Shown here piece by piece: positions 1 through 7,146 of a stretch of DNA of 17,535 bases; the first letter of the stretch is position 1, and every line of letters begins with the position of its first letter. A model generated the notes under the pieces. That model did not search any database. It worked only from the letters and a program-made list of their open reading frames with translations, and was not told the DNA's origin. Both the position numbers and the translations under genes were made by a program. The stretch lies in the NCBI GenBank assembly GCA_900321775.1, contig ONXE01000015.1, forward strand, positions 1 to 17,535, given 5' to 3'. This DNA is from an uncultured Bacteroidales bacterium (lineage in GTDB: Bacteria; Bacteroidota; Bacteroidia; Bacteroidales; Paludibacteraceae).

Positions 1-175
1 ACCAAACGAGTTCGCCGTTGAGGATATGGTCCACAATCAGCATCACGGAACCGCCCCAAAGCATCAGTTCCAGCGTGCGGAGGTTACGGCCAACGAACGA
101 GTCGCTTTGGCCGGAGTGTTTGCGATACGCCGTCGTGGCAATCGCCTGTGTCAATGGTACAATAAAACAAGCCAT
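1..175 (-). CDS. Partial small membrane protein, C-terminus outside window
   Basis: An open frame starts with ATG at 173-175 and runs off the left edge without a stop, giving the first 58 residues. The sequence opens MACFIVPLTQAIATTAYRKH and later has a hydrophobic stretch (residues about 39-51, LELMLWGGSVMLIV) typical of a transmembrane segment. It lies 64 nt downstream of hypA on the same strand, so it is probably the next gene of the hypB-oxidoreductase-hypA operon. I do not recognise the family. The overlapping frames on the plus strand have no family resemblance and look like shadows. Confidence 0.6.
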   Translation of the reverse strand, partial: MACFIVPLTQAIATTAYRKHSGQSDSFVGRNLRTLELMLWGGSVMLIVDHILNGELVW

Positions 176-180
176 ATTAA

Positions 181-241
181 TTTACGATTGGACAATTTAC
201 GATTTTACAATTTATTGAACTATTTTATTATTGAACTATTT
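181..241. repeat. AT-rich intergenic repeats between hypA and the left-edge gene
   Basis: The gap holds TTTACGATTGGACAATTTAC at 181-200, which recurs with one change at 3481-3500 in another gap of the same operon. It also holds two copies of TATTGAACTATTT at 213-225 and 229-241, the second reaching into the end of hypA. Such short AT-rich filler is common between Bacteroidales genes. No promoter or terminator is clear here. Confidence 0.6.
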
Positions 242-590
242 ATTGTTGCGGAACAATTATCTCTTTTATCTCCACTTCGTTGCCGCGCAGAAGCCAGGTG
301 TCTGTACTGCCACAGTGCGGACATGTTTTTCCGTTGGCAACCGTGGGATAGTCCGTGCCACAACCGTCGCAGTGCGTGACGGCGGGAATGGGCAGAATCT
401 TCAGTTCGCAACCCTTGAGCATCGCTTCTTTGTCTGCCGCCCAACGCCAGCAGTCCGCCAGGTATTCAGGCACAATGGTGCTCACCTCTCCAATGTTCAT
501 CACCACCGTCGAAACGTGCTCCACGCCGTTCTCCTCTGCCGCCTGTTTGACGTCGCGGATGATATAGAAGACTATGCCAAGTTCGTGCAT
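240..590 (-). CDS. hypA: HypA/HybF-type nickel metallochaperone
   Basis: A 116-residue protein of the usual HypA length. It begins with the invariant Met-His-Glu (MHELGI), where the N-terminal amine and His2 form the nickel site. It carries a zinc ribbon with two CxxC pairs at C74/C77 and C90/C93. HypA works with the GTPase HypB to deliver nickel to [NiFe]-hydrogenase (or, in some bacteria, urease) in the cytoplasm. It lies 20 nt downstream of the FAD/4Fe-4S oxidoreductase and two genes after hypB, on the same strand, so the three are almost certainly co-transcribed. The hydrogenase subunits and hypC-F are not in the window, so its client cannot be named from context. Confidence 0.93.
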   Translation of the reverse strand: MHELGIVFYIIRDVKQAAEENGVEHVSTVVMNIGEVSTIVPEYLADCWRWAADKEAMLKGCELKILPIPAVTHCDGCGTDYPTVANGKTCPHCGSTDTWLLRGNEVEIKEIIVPQQ

Positions 591-610
591 GATTACTGCG
601 TGTTATTGAC

Positions 611-3469
611 TTATTTTTTAAAAATTATCTTACCCGCACGCTTGAGCATGTACGGGAGGATGCCGTCGAACTTGTTTTCCGAGGTGCGCATGACGCTGGC
701 TTCTGGGTGCTCACGGTAGAGGTGGATGGCGTCGAAGCCGCATTTGGTGGTGCAGATACCGCAGCCGATGCAGCGATTCTCGTCCACCACCGAGGCGCCG
801 CAACTGAGGCAACGGGCCGTCTCGCGCTTGACCTGTTCCTCTGTCAGCGTACCGTGGTACTCCAGGAACTTCGTGTTGGTGACTCCGTGTTGTTGACTGC
901 GTGTTGACGGGTCAATGTCTTCGGGAGCTTGACGACTGCCGTTGTCATACGACTCGACAAAGATATCCTGTTTGTTCAATTCGATAAAATCTCTTCTGTT
1001 GCGACCAATGGTCATGTGTCCGCCCTGAACGAAACGGTGCAGACTCTCCGCAGCCTCCTTGCCCGCTGCGATAGCATCGATAGCGAACTTCGGGCCTGTA
1101 AACACGTCACCTCCGACAAAGATGTCGGGCTCGGCGGTCTGGTAAGTGAGTTTGTCTGCAACGGGATAGACGCCACGGAAGAACTCAACCTTCGTATCTT
1201 TCAGGAGATCTTTCAGCACCACGGTCTGACCGATGGCGAAGATAATCCTATCGGCCTCCAAGGTAATGAGGTCTTTCTCATCGAACTCCGGCGCAAACTT
1301 ATGCTCGGCGTTGAAGACTGACGTGCAGCGTTTGAAGACGATGCCTTTGACTTTGCCGTCTTCGCCCAACACTTCCTTCGGTCCCCAGCCGGGGTTGAGG
1401 ATAACGCCGTCTTCGCGGGCTTCCATACGTTCCTCGAGCGATGCGGGCATTATATCTTCCGTTTCCAGCGAGAGCATCGTCACCTCCGTTGCGCCGCTGC
1501 GTTTGGCCACACGGGCCGCATCGATCGCCACGTTGCCGCCACCTACGACTACTACTTTGCCTTTTACCTTCACCTTGCCGCAGTTGGCGTCGTGGAGAAA
1601 ATCGATGGCCGTAGTGGTGCCTTGAAGCGTCTCGCCCGGAATGCCCGGCAGACGTCCGCCCTGGCAGCCGATAGCGACGTAGAAGCCCTTGTACCCCTGT
1701 TCGCGAAGTTCGGCGATGGTAATATCTTTGCCCACCTCCACGCCACAGCGGATGTCCACACCTATCTCGCGCATGATGTCGATTTCCGCCTTGATGACGT
1801 CCTTCTCGAGTTTATATGACGGGATGCCGTAACGGAGCATGCCGCCGGGTTCTTCGTTGCGCTCGAAGACCGTTGGTTTATAACCCATTGTGGCCAGGTA
1901 GTACGCGCAGCTGAGACCGGCCGGGCCGCCACCGATGACGGCTATCTTCTGCGACCAACGCTCTTCCACGTTGGAGCATATATTGACCTCGGGCACAAAA
2001 CGTGTCTCGGCTTTCAGGTCCTGCTCAGCAATGAACTTCTTGACGGCATCAATGGCAATGGGTTGGTCTATCGTGCCGCGGGTGCAAGCGTCTTCACAAC
2101 GACGGTTACAAATACGTCCGCAGACTGCCGGGAACGGGTTCTCGCGTTTGATGAGTTCCAACGCCTCGGTGTACTTGCCTTCTGCGGCTTTCTTGAGGTA
2201 GCCCTGCACGGCAATATGCGCCGGACAGGCGGTCTTGCAGGGTGCAGTACCCGTCGGATAACAGTTGATGCGGTTACGGTCGCGGTAGTCCTCGTTCCAC
2301 TTGTGCTCGCCCCATTTCACAGCATCCGGCAGCTCCTGTTTGGGATAGGTCTGCGGCCCGTGTTTGGTGCAGAGTTTCTGTCCGAGTTTCACGGCTCCGG
2401 CGGGACAGTATTCGACGCAGCGACCGCATGCCACGCAGTTCTTCGGGTCCACTTTGGCCACATAGGCACTGCGGCTCATATTGGGCGTATTGAACAGCTG
2501 CGACGTACGCAGCGCGTTGCAAATCTTCACGTTGCAGTTGCAGATGGCAAAGATCTTGCCCTCGCCGTCGATGTTCGTCACCTGATGCACGAAACCGTGG
2601 TCTTCAGCTTTGCGGAGGATAGCCATCGCCTCGTCGTAGGTGATGTCGTGTCCGCGGCCTGTCTCGCGCAGGTAGTCCGCCATATCGCCCACGCCGATGC
2701 ACCAGTCGCGGTAGTCGTCGGCGCAGCCTTCGTCCAGTTTCTTGCGGCCATAGCGGCAACTGCAGATACCCACACCGATGTGTCCCTCGTATTTTTTTAG
2801 CCAATAGCTGATATGTTCGATATCAACGGATTGGTTCTCCATGGAGATGGCTTTCTCCACGGGAATGACATGCATGCCGATGCCCGAACCGCCCATAGGG
2901 ACAAGCGGAGTGATTTTCTCCAGCGGCAGGAACGTCATGCGCTCGAAGAACATTGCCAGCTCCGGGTGCTTGTCCATCAGTTCCACGTTCATGTTGGTGT
3001 ACTCGGCGCTTCCCGGCACAAACATCGGCACCCAATAGATGCGGTCTTCGCGGTTGAAGGTCGTGCCCGGGTCCGGTCCCTGCCCGTTGGTATAATGGTC
3101 GCCGTAGTCGTATTCCAACATGCCGAAATAGGCAAGGCGGTCCAATAGTTCATCGAAGCTCTTGTCATCAGGCGTGTAATGTTTCTTAGCATTCCACGCA
3201 TGCAACTCGGCATAGGTGTGGTGCTCGCGCACTTTGAAGAAATTGCCGGGGAGCATGTCGAGCAAGAGGTCCAAAGACGCCTCACGCGTCGTCGCATCCA
3301 TCTCGTCCTCGAAGATGCAGGCCAAGCCCCAGTATTCCGGAGCATCGGTGGTCATCTTAATCTTGCCTGGCACGCGGTCAGTGACGTGGCGGACAAACTT
3401 CAACAGTTTGGGATTGGGGTTCTTGTCGCCTTTGTGCTTAGGGACAAACTTGGTGGACATCTGTGGCAT
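611..3469 (-). CDS. Multi-domain FAD / 4Fe-4S pyridine-nucleotide oxidoreductase (GltD/NfnB-like core)
   Basis: The 952-residue protein has at least four parts. Residues 1-330 are a Cys-containing domain with clusters C236/C238/C249/C257 and C310/C312/C317 and no family I can name. A ferredoxin-type CxxCxxCxxxC follows at C345-C355. Residues about 405-815 are a GltD/NfnB-like flavoprotein: a Cys-rich N-terminal region (C411, C415, C450, C454, C458, C462), an FAD Rossmann motif IGGGPAG at 512-518, an NAD(P)H motif VVGGGNVAID at 641-650, and GGDVFTGP at 786-793. A C-terminal iron-sulfur region carries C887, C890, C900, C903, C906 and C910. GltD itself is about 450-500 residues, so both ends are additions. 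It probably passes electrons between NAD(P)H and ferredoxin or another partner in the cytoplasm. Lying between hypB and hypA, it suggests a link to hydrogen or nickel-enzyme metabolism (inference). ATG at 3460 is an alternative start. Confidence 0.87.
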   Translation of the reverse strand: MPQMSTKFVPKHKGDKNPNPKLLKFVRHVTDRVPGKIKMTTDAPEYWGLACIFEDEMDATTREASLDLLLDMLPGNFFKVREHHTYAELHAWNAKKHYTPDDKSFDELLDRLAYFGMLEYDYGDHYTNGQGPDPGTTFNREDRIYWVPMFVPGSAEYTNMNVELMDKHPELAMFFERMTFLPLEKITPLVPMGGSGIGMHVIPVEKAISMENQSVDIEHISYWLKKYEGHIGVGICSCRYGRKKLDEGCADDYRDWCIGVGDMADYLRETGRGHDITYDEAMAILRKAEDHGFVHQVTNIDGEGKIFAICNCNVKICNALRTSQLFNTPNMSRSAYVAKVDPKNCVACGRCVEYCPAGAVKLGQKLCTKHGPQTYPKQELPDAVKWGEHKWNEDYRDRNRINCYPTGTAPCKTACPAHIAVQGYLKKAAEGKYTEALELIKRENPFPAVCGRICNRRCEDACTRGTIDQPIAIDAVKKFIAEQDLKAETRFVPEVNICSNVEERWSQKIAVIGGGPAGLSCAYYLATMGYKPTVFERNEEPGGMLRYGIPSYKLEKDVIKAEIDIMREIGVDIRCGVEVGKDITIAELREQGYKGFYVAIGCQGGRLPGIPGETLQGTTTAIDFLHDANCGKVKVKGKVVVVGGGNVAIDAARVAKRSGATEVTMLSLETEDIMPASLEERMEAREDGVILNPGWGPKEVLGEDGKVKGIVFKRCTSVFNAEHKFAPEFDEKDLITLEADRIIFAIGQTVVLKDLLKDTKVEFFRGVYPVADKLTYQTAEPDIFVGGDVFTGPKFAIDAIAAGKEAAESLHRFVQGGHMTIGRNRRDFIELNKQDIFVESYDNGSRQAPEDIDPSTRSQQHGVTNTKFLEYHGTLTEEQVKRETARCLSCGASVVDENRCIGCGICTTKCGFDAIHLYREHPEASVMRTSENKFDGILPYMLKRAGKIIFKK

Positions 3470-3550
3470 GGTATTTTCAATTTACGATTGGACGATTTAC
3501 AATTTCTTTCTTTCACTTCGTTCCAGACGATCTGCTTCGCCGTGGACAAT
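3470..3550. repeat. Spacer between hypB and the oxidoreductase with a repeated AT motif
   Basis: The 81-nt spacer contains TTTACGATTGGACGATTTAC at 3481-3500, a 19/20 match to the motif at 181-200 in the next-but-one spacer of the same operon. No TAnnTTTG promoter box is seen on the minus strand, so the downstream genes are probably read through from the hypB promoter. Confidence 0.5.
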
Positions 3551-4228
3551 TTAGTTGGTATTTTGCCAAGTATGGACTTCATGGATAAGCCAGTCGGCGA
3601 AGGCGTCAATGCCTTCTCCGGTCTTGGCGCAGACGGGAATCACCGTAGCTTTTGGATTGCGCATACGGATGTACTCCTTGCATTTGTCAAGGTCGAAATC
3701 GAAATACGGCATCACATCTATTTTGTTGATGACAACCACGTCGCACACCGAGAACATCAACGGATATTTGAGTGGCTTGTCGTGCCCTTCCGGTACACTG
3801 AGAATCATCGCGTTGCGCACAGCGCCCGTATCGAATTCCGCAGGACAGACCAGGTTGCCCACATTCTCAAGAATGACTAAGTCAGCACCGTTCATATCCA
3901 CGTTATCCAGTCCTTGCCGGGTCATCTCTGCGTCCAGGTGACACATGCCGCCGGTATGCAACTGAATAGATGATACACCGGTAGCTTCCTTGATTTTGAC
4001 AGCATCCACGTCGCTGTCGATATCAGCTTCCATGACAGCAATACGGATCTTGTCCTTCAAGCGGTTGATAGTCTGAATAAGCGTGGTGGTTTTGCCGCTA
4101 CCGGGAGCGGACATCAGATTGAGCAGATAGACGCCCCGTTTTTTCAACTCTCCACGCAACTCGTCTGCTGCGCGGTCGTTGTCTTCGAAGACACTTTTCT
4201 TTATTTCAATGACTTTTACTTGGTCCAT
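3551..4228 (-). CDS. hypB: HypB nickel-incorporation GTPase
   Basis: A 225-residue G3E-family GTPase. It has the P-loop APGSGKTT at 41-48, a Cys-His metal site at C96-H97 with partner C128 in ENVGNLVCP (121-129), and the guanine-specificity motif NKID at 168-171. HypB hydrolyses GTP to drive nickel transfer with HypA during [NiFe]-hydrogenase maturation. It lacks an N-terminal His-rich stretch or CxxCGC site, so it is the minimal type. I chose ATG at 4228. A TTG at 4252 in the same frame lies inside the promoter -7 box and cannot be the start. It is the first gene of the minus-strand operon, with its own promoter at 4249-4280. Confidence 0.93.
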   Translation of the reverse strand: MDQVKVIEIKKSVFEDNDRAADELRGELKKRGVYLLNLMSAPGSGKTTTLIQTINRLKDKIRIAVMEADIDSDVDAVKIKEATGVSSIQLHTGGMCHLDAEMTRQGLDNVDMNGADLVILENVGNLVCPAEFDTGAVRNAMILSVPEGHDKPLKYPLMFSVCDVVVINKIDVMPYFDFDLDKCKEYIRMRNPKATVIPVCAKTGEGIDAFADWLIHEVHTWQNTN

Positions 4229-4248
4229 GGTAAGATTTTTATGGGACT

Positions 4249-4280
4249 GCAAAGTTACTGCTTTTTGGCGACATATGCAA
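4249..4280 (-). promoter_or_regulatory. Bacteroidetes-type promoter of hypB
   Basis: Read on the minus strand, TAACTTTGC (4257-4249) fits the TAnnTTTG -7 consensus. A TTG at 4280-4278, within CTTGCATATG, is separated from it by 20 nt. Transcription would start a few bases before the ATG at 4228, leaving a very short leader. It is divergent from, and nearly a mirror of, the promoter at 4309-4340. Confidence 0.75.
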
Positions 4281-4308
4281 GAAAAATCGTAAAAAAGTGT
4301 TTTTTTCC

Positions 4309-4340
4309 TTGCACAATTCAGAAAAAAGCAGTACCTTTGC
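4309..4340 (+). promoter_or_regulatory. Bacteroidetes-type promoter of the DUF486-like gene
   Basis: TTG at 4309-4311 and TACCTTTGC at 4332-4340 (TAnnTTTGC) are separated by 20 nt. The start codon is at 4359, so the leader is only about 12 nt. Confidence 0.75.
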
Positions 4341-4358
4341 AGCCAAATTTAGTTGAAC

Positions 4359-4730
4359 ATGAGAGGTTTTTATACTATTCTGTTATTGATCTGCTCCAAT
4401 GTGTTCATGACCCTTGCGTGGTACGGACATTTGAAATTGGGCGAGTACAAATGGTTTCAGACGTTGCCGGTGATAGGTGTGATAGCCATCAGCTGGGGCG
4501 TGGCGTTTTTTGAATACTGCCTGCAGGTGCCGGCTAACCGCATCGGTTTCGTAGGCAATGGCGGTCCGTTCTCCGTCATTCACCTGAAACTGATTCAGGA
4601 AGTGATCACGCTGGTCGTGTTTGCCGTGTTCTCGATGTTGGCTTTTCATGCCAAGTTTCACTGGAACCACGCTGTGGCAGCCCTGTTGCTCATCGGAGCC
4701 GTGTATTTTGTGTTCGGGTTTGAGAATTGA
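4359..4730 (+). CDS. DMT/DUF486-family small membrane protein
   Basis: A 123-residue integral membrane protein with four hydrophobic segments, roughly residues 4-22, 34-54, 72-95 and 103-121. Features include YGHLKL after the first segment, the central SWGVAFFEYCLQVPANRIG and the terminal VYFVFGFEN. Length, pattern and wording match the DUF486 family, which is related to the drug/metabolite transporter superfamily and has no established substrate. The start is ATG at 4359; an upstream in-frame TTG at 4353 is too close to the promoter. It reads divergently from hypB and is followed 86 nt later by hflX on the same strand. Confidence 0.85.
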   Translation: MRGFYTILLLICSNVFMTLAWYGHLKLGEYKWFQTLPVIGVIAISWGVAFFEYCLQVPANRIGFVGNGGPFSVIHLKLIQEVITLVVFAVFSMLAFHAKFHWNHAVAALLLIGAVYFVFGFEN

Positions 4731-4816
4731 GGAGCAAGGAATAATTAATCATTAATAATTAACAATTAAGCCTGGCTGGTGTAAGAGGAGCAAAGAATAA
4801 AGAGTAAGAAATTCAT
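4731..4816. other. Short spacer between the DUF486-like gene and hflX
   Basis: An AT-rich run of ATTAAT-type repeats at about 4742-4769 is the only structure. There is no clear TAnnTTTG box, so hflX may share the upstream promoter at 4309-4340. Confidence 0.4.
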
Positions 4817-6154
4817 ATGATAGAGATTAAGGAATATCAGGCGCACGCGGTATTGGTAGCGCTCATCACGCCCAAGCAGCCGGAAGACCGCACCAAAGAA
4901 TATTTGGACGAGTTGGCTTTTCTGGCCGACACGAACAAGATCATACCTGTCCGCAGGTTTGTGCAACGGTTGGACAGCCCCAACAGCAATACGTTCGTGG
5001 GCGAAGGCAAGTTGCAGGAAATAAAAGACTGGATTGAGGAGCGAAACAAACTGTATCGCCCCACCCCGTCAAAGGAGATGTCGCAGGAAGAGGCCGCCTT
5101 GACGCACCGCAAGGGCCACGCTGCTGCGGACTTCATGACCGAAGAAGAGTTGGAGGCAATGCCTTTCATTGACGCGGTGATCTTTGACGACGAGTTGTCT
5201 CCCCGGCAGATTCGCAATCTGGAGCGCGAATTAGGCGTACAGATCATAGACCGTACAATGCTTATCCTGCAGATTTTCCTGCAGCGCGCGCAGACCAGTT
5301 ACGCCAAGACACAGGTCGAGATGGCCCGGCTGGAGTATATGTTGCCCCGCTTGACACGTTTGTGGTCCCACCTGGACCGTCAACGCGGTGGTGGCACGGC
5401 TAACCGTGGTACGGGTGAGACGCAGATTGAGGCTGACCGTCGTATCATCAAGAACCGTCTGGCCCTGCTGCGTGAAGACCTGCGCAAGATAGACCGCCAG
5501 ATGAACACCCAGCGTCAGAACCGCGGCAAGATGATCCGCGTGGCGCTGGTGGGCTACACCAATGTCGGCAAATCCACCATGATGAACCTGCTGAGTAAGT
5601 CGGAGGTATTTGCAGAGAACAAACTCTTTGCCACGTTGGACACTACCATCCGTAAGGTGACGATAGACAACTTGCCGTTCCTGCTGTCAGACACTGTGGG
5701 CTTTATCCGCAAACTGCCACACAACCTGGTCGAGTCGTTCAAATCCACTCTGGACGAAGTGCGCGAGGCTGACTTACTCGTGCATGTAGTGGACATCAGC
5801 CACCCGAACTTCGAGGAGCAGTACCAGGTGGTGGAACAGACTGTCCAAGAGATCTGCGAAGCGCCCAAGCCCGAGATGGTGGTGTTCAACAAAATTGACG
5901 CGTTCAGTTATACGCCCAAAGCCGAGGACGACCTGACACCCGCCACGCGCGAGAACCTCTCGCTGGATGACCTGAAGAAGACCTGGATGGCACGACTTGC
6001 ACAATCCGACGGCAAACCTGCGGATTGCATCTTTATCTCGGCAACAAAGAAGGAAAACATAGACGCGCTGCGCGAAATGCTGTACGAACGCGTCAAGGAA
6101 CTGCACATCCAACGCTATCCGTACAACGATTTTCTGTTCCAGAAGTATGAGTAA
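4817..6154 (+). CDS. hflX: Ribosome-associated GTPase HflX
   Basis: A 445-residue TRAFAC-class GTPase. It has an N-terminal HflX domain (1-185), a glycine-rich signature GGGTANRGTGETQIEADRR (191-209), a coiled-coil helix (about 205-238) and the G domain with G1 GYTNVGKS 246-253, G2 ATLDTT 272-277, G3 DTVG 292-295 and G4 NKID 358-361. HflX binds the large ribosomal subunit and splits or rescues stalled 70S ribosomes under stress. Residues about 80-115 form a charged insertion that I associate with Bacteroidetes HflX proteins and that E. coli HflX lacks. It converges on the alpha/beta hydrolase gene with a 17-nt gap. Confidence 0.95.
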   Translation: MIEIKEYQAHAVLVALITPKQPEDRTKEYLDELAFLADTNKIIPVRRFVQRLDSPNSNTFVGEGKLQEIKDWIEERNKLYRPTPSKEMSQEEAALTHRKGHAAADFMTEEELEAMPFIDAVIFDDELSPRQIRNLERELGVQIIDRTMLILQIFLQRAQTSYAKTQVEMARLEYMLPRLTRLWSHLDRQRGGGTANRGTGETQIEADRRIIKNRLALLREDLRKIDRQMNTQRQNRGKMIRVALVGYTNVGKSTMMNLLSKSEVFAENKLFATLDTTIRKVTIDNLPFLLSDTVGFIRKLPHNLVESFKSTLDEVREADLLVHVVDISHPNFEEQYQVVEQTVQEICEAPKPEMVVFNKIDAFSYTPKAEDDLTPATRENLSLDDLKKTWMARLAQSDGKPADCIFISATKKENIDALREMLYERVKELHIQRYPYNDFLFQKYE

Positions 6155-6171
6155 TGGTTACGGGTTACAGG

Positions 6172-7146
6172 TTAATGGTTACAGACAGATGATTGGCTCT
6201 TGAACCAACGAAGTAAGGTTTTGTAATGCTCCGGCGTGAAGACATGGTCGGCGGGGAAGGCTGCGGTCCGGAACTGCCGACCTTTGTATTGGCGGCGAAT
6301 CATGTGAATAGCTTTTCTCGTGCCTTTCACCGGCAAGACATGGTCTTTTGTGCCGTACATCAGCAGGAACGGGCGCGGACTAATCTTCGCGGCTATCAGG
6401 GGATAGTCGATTTCCTGCGGGCGGTACATTGACCAAGACGAAGGACCAGTGATGAAACTGCCGGTAAAACTGACCGTAGTCATCCAGTTGGCCGCGGCAC
6501 AACCTGCTATACGCGGGTCTTCGGCTGCCAGTTGCCAACTGCGGTAAGCCCCCATCGAAAACCCGAAAGTAAAAATCTTCGTTGTGTCCACAAACGGCAG
6601 CGAGCAAAGATAATCAACAGACTCTTTGTCCTCTTGCAGGATAGTCTCGAACCACGCTTCGCCGGTTTCCTCGAGACACCTTTCATAGAACGCCGGCTGA
6701 GCTTTTTGAAGGGTTTTGTTGAATTGGGCGAGATTCGACATGTCAAGATCCCGACATATAGACATATCGAAATTGCCTCGCTCGCCCCAGTAGAGCGCGT
6801 CGGTGACGAGGACCACGAATCCCTCTTTCATGAGCGAATCGGCCACGAACATGCCGCTGTAGCAGCGGTTGACCCACTGGTGCGCTTCAGCTTGAATGCG
6901 CAGGTTGGTCAGACTGTCCAGGTCATCGCGCCACTCGGGACAGGCCATTTTCTCTTTGCCGATAGTAAACCACGCTCCATGGTCATGCATAACCAACACC
7001 GCCGGAAGACGTTCTCCGGCGGCATGTGGTGGTACGAGCAGTGTAGATGCGTGCCCGTTCAGGAAAATAACCGATAATATCAGCAGCAGGTTACTCAAGG
7101 CGGACGTCGGCTTCGAATTCAATCTGTTGTGTAGGCAGAATAGCAT
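6172..7146 (-). CDS. Secreted alpha/beta hydrolase (dienelactone hydrolase / Abhydrolase_7-like)
   Basis: A 324-residue protein with an N-terminal signal-like segment (SNLLLILSVIFLNGHAS at 18-34). The hydrolase fold shows VLVMHDHG (oxyanion region, 51-58), YWGERG (119-124), a nucleophile elbow GFSMGAY (about 196-202; serine in GxSxG), YGTKDHVLPVKG (about 266-277; the charge-relay acid is likely D) and a C-terminal ADHVF with the catalytic His. It resembles esterases of the dienelactone hydrolase class found next to carbohydrate-related genes in Bacteroidetes; the substrate is unknown. The first 56 nt overlap the lipoprotein gene upstream. ATG at 7146 gives an n-region with Arg and Lys, as a signal peptide needs. 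TTG at 7098, overlapping the upstream stop, is an alternative but leaves no positive charge. Confidence 0.8.
   Translation of the reverse strand: MLFCLHNRLNSKPTSALSNLLLILSVIFLNGHASTLLVPPHAAGERLPAVLVMHDHGAWFTIGKEKMACPEWRDDLDSLTNLRIQAEAHQWVNRCYSGMFVADSLMKEGFVVLVTDALYWGERGNFDMSICRDLDMSNLAQFNKTLQKAQPAFYERCLEETGEAWFETILQEDKESVDYLCSLPFVDTTKIFTFGFSMGAYRSWQLAAEDPRIAGCAAANWMTTVSFTGSFITGPSSWSMYRPQEIDYPLIAAKISPRPFLLMYGTKDHVLPVKGTRKAIHMIRRQYKGRQFRTAAFPADHVFTPEHYKTLLRWFKSQSSVCNH

Noticed and set aside
2063..2800. 245-codon open frame opposite the FAD/4Fe-4S enzyme
   Set aside because: Antisense shadow of a well-supported 952-residue protein.
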